A stretch of DNA of 64,000 bases from Burkholderiales bacterium UBA1834 (GTDB lineage: Bacteria; Pseudomonadota; Gammaproteobacteria; Burkholderiales; Burkholderiaceae_C). Positions 27,585-39,850 of the stretch are shown in pieces (position 1 is the stretch's first letter; each line of letters begins with the position of its first letter). The stretch is from positions 1-64,000 of the forward strand of contig DDJC01000084.1 in assembly GCA_002339015.1 (NCBI GenBank), read 5' to 3'. Below the pieces are notes generated by a model. The model was not told where the DNA came from. It did not search any database and was given only the letters and a program-made list of their open reading frames with translations. The translations under genes and the position numbers were made by a program.

Positions 27585-27971
27585 ATGAACGCCCGCCCAT
27601 CCACCCGAGCCCTGTCGCCGATCATCCTTGCCGCACTGACGGGATTGGCGATGCTGACCGGCTGTGCGCAGATGCAGGTCAAGCGGCTGGCCACGCCCGA
27701 TGGCAGCGAGGTCTACGAACTGCGCGGGCGCGATCCGGGCCGCCTGGCCGCCGAGGCCTCGCTGCGCTGCCCCCATGGTTACGACGCGCTCAGGCAATCG
27801 CACAAGCGCCAGGCGCTCGAGAGCGCTCTGACGCCCGCGCGGTGGTGGAATGCCGCCGAGGCCTACCTCGAAGACGCCGGCTCGCAGTCGCAGCTGCTGG
27901 TGTCCTGCAAGGCGCCGCCACCCCCGGCCCCGCTGCCGTTGCCGGTCACCACGGACGGCAGCGCGAAGTAG
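27585..27971 (+). CDS. Small lipoprotein, hypothetical
   Basis: A 128-residue protein with a type II signal peptide: a hydrophobic stretch (IILAALTGLAMLTG) ending in lipobox LTGC near residue 25, so the mature protein is lipid-anchored in the envelope. The mature part, with CPHGYDALRQ and SQLLVSCKAP, has a possible cysteine pair and a Pro-rich end. It follows the hybrid kinase by 22 bp. Its last 109 bases overlap the 3' end of the opposite-strand kinase gene, so both C-terminal tails are encoded by the same DNA. Confidence 0.75.
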   Translation: MNARPSTRALSPIILAALTGLAMLTGCAQMQVKRLATPDGSEVYELRGRDPGRLAAEASLRCPHGYDALRQSHKRQALESALTPARWWNAAEAYLEDAGSQSQLLVSCKAPPPPAPLPLPVTTDGSAK

Positions 27972-29137
27972 AAGGTGGCGCCCCGCCCGGGCTGGCTCTC
28001 GGCCCACACGCGCCCGCCGTGCTTGAGCACGATGCGCTTGACCGATGACAAGCCGATGCCGATGCCTTCGAAAGCGGTGCCCGCGTGCAGCCGAGAGAAG
28101 GCCGCGAACAGCTTGTGCGCGTGCTGTGCGTCGAAGCCCACGCCATTGTCGGTGATCCAGTAGACGCACTCGCCCTGCTCGGCCACGCCATTGATCACGA
28201 TGCGCGGGGGCAGACTCTGGCGCGAATACTTCAGGGCGTTGGAGATCAGGTTGCTCCACACATGGGCCAGCATGTGGTGATCGCCCTCGACATTGGGCAG
28301 CTGGGAAATGGCCCAGTCCACGTGCTTGGTGGTGTGCCCCTGCAGGCCCTGCGCGCCCTGCGTCTGCTCCTCGATCACCTGGCGCACCAGGGCGTTCATG
28401 TCCACCAGGCCGCGTTGCATCGGCGTGTGCCCCAGGCGCGCGAAGGTCAGGAAATCGGAGACCATCTGCGTCATGTGATGCCCGATGGACTGGATGCGTT
28501 GCAGATGGAGCTGGTCGGCCTGGTTCAGGCGGGCGTGGGCGGTGACGTCCAGGAGCTGGGCGAAGCCCAGGATCTGCGACAGCGGCGTGCGCAGGTCGTG
28601 CGACACGGAGGCGCAGAAGGCATCGAGCTCCTGGTTGGCTGAAGCCAGCTCCGCATTGCGCTCGCCCAGCAGCTCGTTGAGGCGCTGCAGTTCGCGCGCG
28701 GCCTGCTCGCGCTCCTTGACCTGCCGCTCCAGCGCGATGCGGGAGGCGGCCAGTTCGATGAACACCTCGACCTTGGAGCGCAGCACCGCGGGCGCGGCCG
28801 GTTTCATCAGGTAGTCGACGGCGCCGGCCGAGTAGCCCTCGAACATGGCGTCGTCGCTCTTCTCGGTGCCGGTCAGGAAGATGATGGGGGTGCTGCGCGA
28901 ACGTGGCCGGCTGCGGATCATGGCCGCGGCCTCGAAGCCGTTCATGTCGGGCATGCGCACGTCCAGCAGGATCACGGCGAAATCGTCGTGCAGCAGCTGC
29001 CTCAGCGCCTCGGTGCCCGATTGCGCCCGCACCAGCCGCTGTCCCAGCGGTTCCAGGATCGCCTCGAGTGACAGCAGGTTGGCTTCGACGTCGTCAACCA
29101 TCAGGATGTTGACGATGGGTTGGTCTGGCTGGCCCAT
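27863..29137 (-). CDS. Receiver-histidine kinase (REC-HisKA-HATPase)
   Basis: A 424-residue protein with the receiver first: ILMVDDVEANLLSLEAIL at the start and VILLDVRMPDMNGFE holding the Asp (about residue 58), then a coiled coil (130-175), HisKA with SVSHDLRTPLSQILGFAQLL (about 175-245) and HATPase_c ending GIGIGLSSVKRIVLKHGG. Input is by phosphotransfer to the N-terminal receiver, not by a sensory domain. It lies 38 bp after the cheR-like gene and completes the three-gene minus-strand operon. The Gly-rich, Cys-containing tail overlaps the convergent lipoprotein gene. Confidence 0.92.
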   Translation of the reverse strand: MGQPDQPIVNILMVDDVEANLLSLEAILEPLGQRLVRAQSGTEALRQLLHDDFAVILLDVRMPDMNGFEAAAMIRSRPRSRSTPIIFLTGTEKSDDAMFEGYSAGAVDYLMKPAAPAVLRSKVEVFIELAASRIALERQVKEREQAARELQRLNELLGERNAELASANQELDAFCASVSHDLRTPLSQILGFAQLLDVTAHARLNQADQLHLQRIQSIGHHMTQMVSDFLTFARLGHTPMQRGLVDMNALVRQVIEEQTQGAQGLQGHTTKHVDWAISQLPNVEGDHHMLAHVWSNLISNALKYSRQSLPPRIVINGVAEQGECVYWITDNGVGFDAQHAHKLFAAFSRLHAGTAFEGIGIGLSSVKRIVLKHGGRVWAESQPGRGATFYFALPSVVTGNGSGAGGGGALQDTSSCDCEPASSR

Positions 29138-29175
29138 GGTATTTCCCTCGCTTTTTTGGATGCAGGTGCGCGCCC

Positions 29176-30042
29176 TCAGCGGATGCGCTGGAACAGTGGC
29201 TCCCCCCTTCCCAGTTGCCGGTAGTCGGCACGGTGGGGTGAATGCCGCAGTGACTCTCCAATGCCCAGTCCCAGGTGGCCCAGGGGCGTGAGGCTCTGGT
29301 GGAGCAGACGGTGGGCCTGCTCCTGCCCGATCTCATCGAAGTACATCGTCACGTTGCGGCAGGAAATGAACTGGAATTCATTGAACGAGCCGTCCGTGAG
29401 CAGGTTGTGCACGCTGAAGACCACGCCCTCGATCAGCGCGGGGTGAAAACGCAGCTGTCCGTCCTGCAGCAGGCAGTAGTCCAGCAGGTTGCCCTGGCCG
29501 CCAGCTTCCTGGTAGGCCTTTTCATGATCCGCAAGCTGGTAGGGTTCGATCAGGCCTTGCTGGGCCTTGGCGAGCACGGTGGCGCTCAGGTCGGTGGCGT
29601 AGAGGCGGCAGCGCGTGTCCAGCCCGGCCTCGTGCAGCAGGATGCGGTAGCTGTAGAGCTCTTCGCCGGTGGCGCAGCCGGCCACCCACAGCCGGGGGCT
29701 GGGATAGGTGGCCAGCAGGCCGATCTGGCGCCGCACCAGCTGGAAGAACGTCGCATCGCGGAACAGCGAGGTCACATGCAGGGTCATGTCGCTCTGCAGG
29801 CGCACCAGGCAGGCCCGGTCGGCGCGGGCCTTGTCCAGCAAGGCGGTGAGCGAGCCGGTGGCTTCCAGGTCCAGGCGCGGCAACAGCCGCCGCAGCAGCG
29901 CAGAGCGCTGGTAGCGTGTGAAGTCGATGCCCGTGAGCGCCGAGATGCCCTTGACGAACTCCGTCAACTCGGCCTGCAGGGCCGGCGTCAGAGCCGAAGG
30001 CAAAGGCGTGGGCAGCGGCGGTGTCATCGTCAGCGGGGGCAT
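29176..30042 (-). CDS. CheR-type protein-glutamate methyltransferase
   Basis: A 288-residue SAM-dependent methyltransferase with the CheR N-terminal helical domain (about 20-85) and catalytic domain. Motifs: VTSLFRDATFFQLVRRQ (family FFRD), AGCATGEELYSYRI for SAM binding and FISCRNVTMYFD near the end. The canonical motif reads STGEEPYS; here Glu-Leu replaces Glu-Pro. No receptor gene or CheB gene is adjacent; it is set between two kinases instead, a known variant in which CheR serves stress or developmental phosphorelays. It starts 23 bp after the large hybrid kinase stop. Confidence 0.92.
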   Translation of the reverse strand: MPPLTMTPPLPTPLPSALTPALQAELTEFVKGISALTGIDFTRYQRSALLRRLLPRLDLEATGSLTALLDKARADRACLVRLQSDMTLHVTSLFRDATFFQLVRRQIGLLATYPSPRLWVAGCATGEELYSYRILLHEAGLDTRCRLYATDLSATVLAKAQQGLIEPYQLADHEKAYQEAGGQGNLLDYCLLQDGQLRFHPALIEGVVFSVHNLLTDGSFNEFQFISCRNVTMYFDEIGQEQAHRLLHQSLTPLGHLGLGIGESLRHSPHRADYRQLGRGEPLFQRIR

Positions 30043-30065
30043 GGGCAGTGAGCGTCGCGAGCTGC

Positions 30066-33623
<3,558 letters not shown>

Positions 33624-33873
33624 GGACCATCCCCGTCTTATTGGTGTGATCCGGCCATGATAGGGCGATGTGCGGTGGTTGGGGCGCGTTTTGCACAAGG
33701 CGGATGCGCCCGCGTGTCCGGGGCGCATGGTGGCTCGGTGTAATCCCTTGGATTGACAGCCCGAATTGGCAGTTTCGGCCAATGCTTTGGAAGCTTGACC
33801 GGTGCGGTGCGGGGCTTCTCGCCCGCCCAGGCCCTGCGCCTGTCGATCGTGCCCTGAGCCCCGTGGCCGGGCT

Positions 33874-34245
33874 TCAGCCGGGCAGCCCGTGGCGGGCGCG
33901 TGCCTTGAGGCACTGCGCATCGCCCGGCATCACCTCGCGACAGGGCGAGGGGCGGTGTTCGTAGATGGTGCAGCCGATCGATCCGCCCACCTGGCCTTGC
34001 AGGGCGGCGCACCGCGGCTGGCGGGCATTGGTGCCTTGCATGCACAGCAGGTGCGGACTGAGCGCCTCGGTCAGGGCGGCGGGCACGCCATGGGTGCCTG
34101 GCCCGTGCATGCTCTGCGCCTCGGCCCAATAGAACGAGACGCGGAAGCTGGCACAACAGGCGCCGCATTGCTGGCAATCGAAGGCCGGATCCATGGGGGA
34201 GGGCTGGGCAAGGACGTTTGGGCCGCCGATGTTAACGGGCGCCAT
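33874..34245 (-). CDS. YkgJ-family zinc/iron-chelating protein
   Basis: A 123-residue protein of the YkgJ cysteine-cluster family. Conserved elements: FDCQQCGACCASFRVSF at residues 22-38, a central C, and the family signature CTIYEHRPSPCREV near 90-103. The cysteines are thought to bind zinc or an Fe-S cluster; the cellular role is unknown. The start at 34245 is one choice; a second ATG at 34194 would remove 17 residues. It lies 250 bp upstream of the large kinase gene and is divergent from a small membrane protein. Confidence 0.88.
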   Translation of the reverse strand: MAPVNIGGPNVLAQPSPMDPAFDCQQCGACCASFRVSFYWAEAQSMHGPGTHGVPAALTEALSPHLLCMQGTNARQPRCAALQGQVGGSIGCTIYEHRPSPCREVMPGDAQCLKARARHGLPG

Positions 34246-34383
34246 CGTGAGTCCTCGCCGTGATTGTGGGCATTGCCTGACAACGCTTTGGGCCGATGCC
34301 GACGGCGCGCTTGTCAGTCCGTTGGCAACATTCGCTCACAGGCCTCGCAAGGGCCGCATCCGAGCAGAGAAAGGGATCACATC

Positions 34384-34605
34384 ATGAACGCAACTCGCAT
34401 CATCGGAATCGTGCTGCTGGTGGCCGGCGCGGTCGCCCTGGCCATGGGCACCTTCAGCTACACCAAGGAAGAACACAAGGGCCAACTGGGCCCCATCGAG
34501 CTGTCTGTGGATGAACGGCGCGACGTCAACATCCCCACCTGGGCCAGCGTGGCCGTGATCGTGGTGGGTGGCGCGCTGGTGGCGGTGGGCGGCAAGCGCC
34601 GCTGA
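34384..34605 (+). CDS. Small two-helix membrane protein (DUF3185-like)
   Basis: A 73-residue inner-membrane protein: helix 1 IIGIVLLVAGAVALAMG (residues 6-22), a polar loop with SYTKEEHKGQLGPIELSVDE, and helix 2 VAVIVVGGALVAVGG near the end, followed by KRR. This build matches the DUF3185 family, of unknown function. AAGGG precedes the ATG by about nine bases. It stands alone and is convergent with the RutR-like gene. Confidence 0.8.
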   Translation: MNATRIIGIVLLVAGAVALAMGTFSYTKEEHKGQLGPIELSVDERRDVNIPTWASVAVIVVGGALVAVGGKRR

Positions 34606-34655
34606 GTGCTGCCTTGACGGCAGGTGTTGCGGCGGCAGGCATCACAAGAGCGTCC

Positions 34656-35303
34656 TCAAGGCGCCAGCCCGCAGCCGCGCAGCACCATGGTCAGCACGTG
34701 CCGGGTGGCGCGTTGCTGATCGGCAGCGGTGAGCGGCTGCCCCTGCGACAGCACCGCACGCATCTGCACGTCGAAATCGGCGTAGGTCTGAGTGGCGGCC
34801 CAGATCGTGAAGAACAAGTGGGTGCTGTCCACCGGGGCCATGCGGCCGGCGGCGATCCAGCCGTCGATCACGCGGGCCTTGCCCACCACCATGGCGCGCA
34901 GTTCGGTGTGCAGCGTCTCACCCACCACCGGCGCCCCGTGCAGCAACTCATTGGCGAACACGCGTGAGGCGTCAGGCCGCTCGGCCGACAGGGCCATCTT
35001 CAACCGGATATAGCTGCCCAGGGCCTGGGCCGGGTCGGCCTCGGGCGTGATCGCGTCCAGCGGCGCCAGCCAGTCGTGCAGCACGGCGTCGAGCACGGCG
35101 CGGTACAGCTCGCGCTTGTTGCCGAAGTAGTAGTGCAGGTTGGCCTTGGGCAGGCCGGCTTCTTCGGCGATGTCGGCCATCGTGGCGCCTTCGAAGCCGG
35201 TGCGTGCGAACACGCGCTCGGCGGCACGGAGGATGGCGGACTGGTTGGCTTGCCGGATCTGCCCCTGGCGGGGTGTGGCGCCGTCAGGGGAGGTCTTGCG
35301 CAT
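34656..35303 (-). CDS. TetR-family regulator, RutR-like
   Basis: A 215-residue TetR regulator whose HTH (AERVFARTGFEGATMADIAE, then EAGLPKANLHYYFGNKRELY) and C-terminal YcdC-type domain (FTIWAATQTYADFDVQMRAV) resemble RutR, the uracil/thymine-responsive regulator of pyrimidine degradation. It is the last gene of the ABC transporter operon, six bases after the binding-protein gene. A site close to the RutR consensus lies before the first gene of the operon (39412-39427), so I infer that the protein represses its own operon in response to a pyrimidine. The family match is by eye. Confidence 0.9.
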   Translation of the reverse strand: MRKTSPDGATPRQGQIRQANQSAILRAAERVFARTGFEGATMADIAEEAGLPKANLHYYFGNKRELYRAVLDAVLHDWLAPLDAITPEADPAQALGSYIRLKMALSAERPDASRVFANELLHGAPVVGETLHTELRAMVVGKARVIDGWIAAGRMAPVDSTHLFFTIWAATQTYADFDVQMRAVLSQGQPLTAADQQRATRHVLTMVLRGCGLAP

Positions 35304-35309
35304 GGGCGC

Positions 35310-36344
35310 TTATTTTGCCGCCGCGTCCCACACCAGGTGGCTCATCGCGGCCTTGCCCGGGTCCTTCTTGATCACGGGCGAGCTGCCTCCGGCCAGCAGC
35401 ACCTTCACCGTGCGCTCGTACGCTGCAGGGTCCAGGTAGCCGATCTTGGGTGTGTTCGCGTTGCTGATCAGCTTGGCCACGTTCTCCATCTGGCGCTTCT
35501 GCACGGCCAGGGTGGCGCTGCCCGAGGTGTCGTTGGCCACCACGATCTTGGCGGCGCCTTCCGGGTCCTTCACGGCGTCGTTCCAGCCCTTGAAACTGGC
35601 CTTGAGGAACTTGGCCATCTTGGCCACGAAGGCCTTGTCCTTCAGGTTGGGCGCCAGCACGTACAGGCCGTCTTCCAGCGAAGCCACGCCCTGGTCCTGG
35701 TAGAAGAAGGTGACCAGGTCACTCTCCTTCACGCCAGCGTCGATCACCTGCCAGTACTCGTTGTAGATCATCGTGGAGATGCAGGCCGCCTGGTTCTGCA
35801 GCAGCGGGTCCACGTTGAAGCCCTGCTTGAGGATGGTCACGTCGGTGCCGGGCTTGAGGCCCAGCTTGCCCATCCAGTTCAGGAAGGGGTACTCGTTGCC
35901 GCCGTACCAGACGCCGAGGGTCTTGCCCTTGAAATCCTTCGGGCTGGCAACGCCCGAGGCCTTCTTGCAGGTCAGCATCAGGCCGGACTTGTCGAACACC
36001 TGGGCGATGTTGACCAGCGGCACGCCGGCCTCGCGCGCGGCCAGCGCATCGGGCATCCAGTTCACGATCACGTCGGCCGATTTGCCGGCGATCACCTGCA
36101 CGGGCGAGATGTCGGGGCCGCCGGGCTTGATGGTCACGTCCAGCCCGGCCTCCTTGTAGTAGCCCTTGGCCTGGGCCACGTAGTAGCCGGCAAACTGGGC
36201 CTGTGGCACCCACTTGAGCTGCAGCGTGATCTTCTCGGCGGCCTGGGCCATCGAGGCGCCCAGGCCCATGGCGCAGGCCAGGGCCAGCAGGCCCGTGCGC
36301 GCCAGCGAGGGCAGACGGGGGCGGGATGTGATCGAACGGTTCAT
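35310..36344 (-). CDS. NMT1/THI5-type ABC transporter substrate-binding protein
   Basis: A 344-residue periplasmic binding protein with a Sec signal peptide (ARTGLLALACAMGLGASMAQA, cleaved before AEKITL). The NMT1 core is plain: LQLKWVPQAQFAGYYVAQAK and YKEAGLDVTIKPGGPDISP, with GNEYPFLNWMGKLG further on. This group binds pyrimidine-like ligands such as hydroxymethylpyrimidine precursors, and also riboflavin or sulfonates. The ATG at 36344 opens the signal peptide. It follows the second permease gene by 82 bp and precedes the RutR-like gene, which supports a pyrimidine-type ligand. Confidence 0.92.
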   Translation of the reverse strand: MNRSITSRPRLPSLARTGLLALACAMGLGASMAQAAEKITLQLKWVPQAQFAGYYVAQAKGYYKEAGLDVTIKPGGPDISPVQVIAGKSADVIVNWMPDALAAREAGVPLVNIAQVFDKSGLMLTCKKASGVASPKDFKGKTLGVWYGGNEYPFLNWMGKLGLKPGTDVTILKQGFNVDPLLQNQAACISTMIYNEYWQVIDAGVKESDLVTFFYQDQGVASLEDGLYVLAPNLKDKAFVAKMAKFLKASFKGWNDAVKDPEGAAKIVVANDTSGSATLAVQKRQMENVAKLISNANTPKIGYLDPAAYERTVKVLLAGGSSPVIKKDPGKAAMSHLVWDAAAK

Positions 36345-36426
36345 CAAGGGACTCCTTAGGGTGTGGGGCAAGGCAGACAAGACCGGGAAGACCAGGCAGA
36401 CAAAGACAGTGCGCGATGCCTGCTGC

Positions 36427-37632
36427 TCATCGGGCGACACGCACCGAGGGGTGCCAGAAGTTGACGCGGCGCTCCAGCGCCGCCAGCAGGGCGAACAGGA
36501 TGGATCCGACCACGCTGGCCACCACGATGGCGGCCCACACCAGCGGCATGTTCAGGCGCGCGGCTTCGGTGGAGATGCGGAAACCCAGACCCACCGTGGG
36601 CGAGCCGAAGAACTCGGCCACGATGGCGCCGATCAGGGCCAGCGTGGCATTGACCTTGAGCGCGTTGAAGATGAAGGGCAGGGCCGCCGGCAGCCGCAGG
36701 CTCAGCAGGGTGCGCTGGTAGCCGGCCGCGTAGGCGTGCATCAATTCGCGCTCCAGCTTGCCGGTGGCCTGCAGCCCGGCCAGCGTGCTCACCAGCGCGG
36801 GGAAGAAGGTCATCAGCGCCACCACGGCGGCCTTGGATGGCCAGTCAAAGCCGAACCACATCACCGCGATGGGCGCTACCCCCACCAGCGGCACCGTGCT
36901 GCTCAGGGCGGCGACGGGCAGCAGGCCGCGCTGCAGCAGGGGCAGCCGGTCGATGGCGATGCCCGTGAGCACGCCCAGGCCGCTGCCCAGCACATAGCCG
37001 ATCAGCACGGCCTTGAGCACGGTCTGCACCAGGTCACCGCCCAGTGTGCCGGCGTGCTCCCACAGGGCCACTGTGATGGCCGACGGTGCGGGCAGCAACA
37101 CGCGCGGCACAGCGAAACCGGTGACCAGCAGCTCCCAGAACAGCAGGGCCCAGGCGCCGAACACGCCGGCCGTGATCCAGCCGGTGACCGGCCCCAGTGC
37201 GATGGGCAGGCTCAGCCGGGCTACGCGGCGCACGCCGATCACGGCCAGCAGCGCCAGCGCCGTGGTGGACAGCCAGTAGCCACTGCCCGGTGTGCTGACC
37301 TGGTCGGTGGGTGTGATCACCAGCAAGGCGCCGGCACCCAGCGCGGTCAGGCCGACCAGGCCCAGCGTGCCGGTTGCGCTGGGCGTGGGCCGCAGCGCCC
37401 ACAGGGCAGCCATCAGCAGTGCACCGATGGCCACGATCTGCGTGGTCAGCAATGAGGTGATGGCTGCGGCCCCGCCTACCTGCCACCAGCGCATCGGTGC
37501 CAGCGGGTCGGCCTCGCTCACGTCCTGCATCAGCACGGGAAAGTTCAGGGACAGCAGCAACAGGGCCAGCGCGATCACGGCTGCGATGGACCCGACCGCG
37601 GCTTCCCGATGTGATGGGGTGGCGGCGTTCAT
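36427..37632 (-). CDS. ABC transporter permease (long form)
   Basis: A 401-residue BPD_transp_1 permease. The N-terminal half (about 1-150) adds extra hydrophobic segments not found in normal 260-residue family members; the C-terminal half carries the usual permease, with the EAA-type loop LMHAYAAGYQRTLLSLRLPA near 310. Its start overlaps the stop of the preceding permease (ATGA at 37629-37632), so the two are coupled. With the 38-kb ATPase and the NMT1 binding protein it makes one importer with two different permease subunits. Confidence 0.9.
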   Translation of the reverse strand: MNAATPSHREAAVGSIAAVIALALLLLSLNFPVLMQDVSEADPLAPMRWWQVGGAAAITSLLTTQIVAIGALLMAALWALRPTPSATGTLGLVGLTALGAGALLVITPTDQVSTPGSGYWLSTTALALLAVIGVRRVARLSLPIALGPVTGWITAGVFGAWALLFWELLVTGFAVPRVLLPAPSAITVALWEHAGTLGGDLVQTVLKAVLIGYVLGSGLGVLTGIAIDRLPLLQRGLLPVAALSSTVPLVGVAPIAVMWFGFDWPSKAAVVALMTFFPALVSTLAGLQATGKLERELMHAYAAGYQRTLLSLRLPAALPFIFNALKVNATLALIGAIVAEFFGSPTVGLGFRISTEAARLNMPLVWAAIVVASVVGSILFALLAALERRVNFWHPSVRVAR

Positions 37633-38528
37633 GCGCGACCTCCCGTGGCCTGATGGCGCCTGCCCAGCGCAAGCACTTCCATGCCGCGCACCGTCGCAGT
37701 CAGCGCCAGCCCCAGCACCGAGGCCATCAACAGCGCGGACCAGATCTGCACCGTGTTGCCGTAATACGAGCCTGTCAACAGCCGCGCGCCCAGGCCGGCC
37801 TGGGCGCCCGTGGGCAGTTCGGCCACGATGGCGCCCACCAGCCCCGCCGCGATGCCCACGCGCAGCGCGGGGAACAAGAAAGGCAGCGAGGCCGGCAGCC
37901 GCAGCCACCACAGCGTCTGCGCGCGGGTGGCCGCGTAGGTGTGCATCAGCTCGTTCTCGATCAGCTGCGGCGCGCGCAGGCCCTGCACCATCGCCACCGT
38001 GACGGGGAAGAAGCACAGGTACATCGCGATCACGGCCTTGGGCAAGGTACCGGTGAAACCCAGGCTGCCCAGCACGATCAGCACGATGGGCGCGATCGCC
38101 AGCACCGGCACGGTCTGCGAGGCCACGATCCACGGCAGCAGCGCGCGCTCCAAGGTGCGCGAGTGCACGATCAGCACGGCCAGCAGCAGACCCAGCACCG
38201 TGCCCATGGCGAAGCCCGCCAGCGTGGCCTCGGCCGTGACCTTGGTGTGGAAGATCAGGTTGCGGGGTGAATCCACCGGCCAGTCGACCAGGCTGGACCA
38301 CAGATCGCGCGCCACCTGGTGCGGCGTGGGCAGCACGGGCCGCTGCTGCGACCAGGTGGCGGCCACCAGTTCGTGCGTGGTCCAGCCGGGCTTCAGTTCC
38401 CGCTCGATCACGCCCGGGGCATTGAGCCACACGGCCATGGCGTACCAGAGCGCCAGCACCACCAGCGTCACCAGCAGCACGGGGCCGGCGTCGCGAAAGG
38501 TTCGTTGCAGCAGGGTGTTCATGCGCAT
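37629..38528 (-). CDS. ABC transporter permease
   Basis: A 299-residue inner-membrane permease with about six hydrophobic segments and the EAA loop ENELMHTYAATRAQTLWWLR near residue 200. Segment SQTVPVLAIAPIVLIVLG is typical of the SsuC/TauC/ThiX-type permease group. The gene lies 18 bp after the ATPase gene and overlaps the next permease by four bases. A second ATG two codons in (38522) is also possible. Confidence 0.92.
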   Translation of the reverse strand: MRMNTLLQRTFRDAGPVLLVTLVVLALWYAMAVWLNAPGVIERELKPGWTTHELVAATWSQQRPVLPTPHQVARDLWSSLVDWPVDSPRNLIFHTKVTAEATLAGFAMGTVLGLLLAVLIVHSRTLERALLPWIVASQTVPVLAIAPIVLIVLGSLGFTGTLPKAVIAMYLCFFPVTVAMVQGLRAPQLIENELMHTYAATRAQTLWWLRLPASLPFLFPALRVGIAAGLVGAIVAELPTGAQAGLGARLLTGSYYGNTVQIWSALLMASVLGLALTATVRGMEVLALGRRHQATGGRA

Positions 38529-38546
38529 GTGCGGTGGCCTGTGCGC

Positions 38547-39398
38547 TCAGTGTCCGTGGCCATCGGCGAGGGCTTCGCGCACCTCGTGCGCCAGCGCGGT
38601 GAACTCCGGCGTGTCGCGCAGGGCCAGCGTGCGCTCGGCCGGCAGCGTCGAGTCGATCACCTTGACGATGCGCCCTGGCCGGGGCGACATCACCACGATG
38701 CGCGTGGACAGGTACACCGCCTCGGCGATGGAGTGCGTCACGAACACCACGGTGCGCTGCTCGCGCAGCCACAGTTGCTGCAACTGCTCGTTCAGGCCAT
38801 CGCGGGTGATCTCGTCGAGCGCACCGAAGGGCTCGTCCATCATCAGGAGCTTGGGCTCGAAGCCCAGCGCCCGCGCAATCGACACGCGCTGCTGCATGCC
38901 GCCGGACAGCTGCCATGGGTACTTTTTCTCGAAGCCCGTCAGGCCCACGCGGGCCAGCTGCTCCAGCGCGATGGCCTGGCAGGCCTCGGGCTGCCTGCCC
39001 TGGATCTGCAAAGGCAGCATCACGTTGGACAGCACCGTGCGCCAGGGCAGCAAGGCCGGCGCCTGGAACACGTAGCCATAGGCCCTGGCCAGCCGCGCAT
39101 CGTGCGGGCTCAGGCCGTTGACCAGCACCTCGCCGCTGGTGATGGGTTCCAGATCGGCGATCACGCGCAGCAGCGTGGTCTTGCCGCAGCCCGAGGGGCC
39201 GATCAGCGAGACGAACTCGCCGGGCTGGATGTCCAGGCTCACCTCGTGCAGCGCGCGCACCGGCGCATCGGGCGCGGGGTAGACCACGCTGGCCTGACGC
39301 ACCGACACGGCTGCCCTGGACGAGGACGCTCCATGCGACGCCAAGGCGACGTCGATCACACGGTCCGACAAGGGCACAAGGGGCTCCGGGGCGTTCAT
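38547..39398 (-). CDS. ABC transporter ATP-binding protein
   Basis: A 283-residue ATPase of the SsuB/TauB/ThiZ-type group. Walker A is LIGPSGCGKTTLLRVI near residues 66-80, the Q-loop is in YVFQAPALLPWRTV, the signature is LSGGMQQRVSIARAL and Walker B is LLMMDEPFGALDE, followed by the H-loop in VFVTHSIAEAV. An N-terminal extension of about 30 residues precedes the ATPase core. It is first in the minus-strand operon ATPase, permease, permease, binding protein, RutR-like repressor. A RutR-like box lies 14 bp before its ATG. The Shine-Dalgarno is weak, so the exact start is less sure. Confidence 0.92.
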   Translation of the reverse strand: MNAPEPLVPLSDRVIDVALASHGASSSRAAVSVRQASVVYPAPDAPVRALHEVSLDIQPGEFVSLIGPSGCGKTTLLRVIADLEPITSGEVLVNGLSPHDARLARAYGYVFQAPALLPWRTVLSNVMLPLQIQGRQPEACQAIALEQLARVGLTGFEKKYPWQLSGGMQQRVSIARALGFEPKLLMMDEPFGALDEITRDGLNEQLQQLWLREQRTVVFVTHSIAEAVYLSTRIVVMSPRPGRIVKVIDSTLPAERTLALRDTPEFTALAHEVREALADGHGH

Positions 39399-39411
39399 GG
39401 CGATCTGAAAG

Positions 39412-39427
39412 TTGACCGACTGGTCAG
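39412..39427. promoter_or_regulatory. RutR-like operator
   Basis: TTGACCGACTGGTCAG matches the E. coli RutR consensus TTGACCANNTGGTCAA at 12 of the 14 defined positions and keeps the TGACC/GGTCA inverted repeat. It sits 14-29 bp before the ATPase start, in the expected place for a repressor of the transporter operon that contains the RutR-like gene. Confidence 0.72.
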
Positions 39428-39625
39428 GTTTCTACCAGCACGCTCTAGCGAGTTCTGTGCCAATGCCTGCTGCACCGCCTTGGGGCCGGCCTCGTGCATT
39501 GACACAGGAAGTTCTGTAGGATCCGCCTCACAGCGAGTCGCTTGCCACGCTGACATCACGGCCGAGTCCCAATCCCTAGACTGGCGCTGACCGTGTCGTC
39601 AAACGTTCACCCTGGAGAGACCAGC

Positions 39626-39850
39626 ATGGGCAGCAGCAATCCGCAGTACCTCGGCAAGTTCCAGCGCGGCGCCATCACCGCCGGCAGCGCACCTGATCAC
39701 GCCTATCCTGGCCAGGGCGACGAACCTGAGCGCTACCGTTCGTCGAGCAAGCGCTCCAAGCGCTTGGGCGCCAACCCGCGCCGCCTGATCAACGAGAGCC
39801 TGCGCCGGCAGGACGCCGATCAGGAAATCCGCAATCTGGGCCGGTGGTGA
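39626..39850 (+). CDS. Small basic hypothetical protein upstream of egtB
   Basis: A 74-residue hydrophilic protein, MGSSNPQYLGKFQRGAITAG onward, rich in Arg, Lys, Ser and Asp and likely unstructured or nucleic-acid binding. I do not know the family. GGAGAGA at 39614-39620 precedes the ATG at 39626; a GTG at 39593 would add 11 residues. Its stop overlaps the first bases of egtB, so the two genes look translationally coupled and it may be part of the ergothioneine operon. Confidence 0.7.
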   Translation: MGSSNPQYLGKFQRGAITAGSAPDHAYPGQGDEPERYRSSSKRSKRLGANPRRLINESLRRQDADQEIRNLGRW

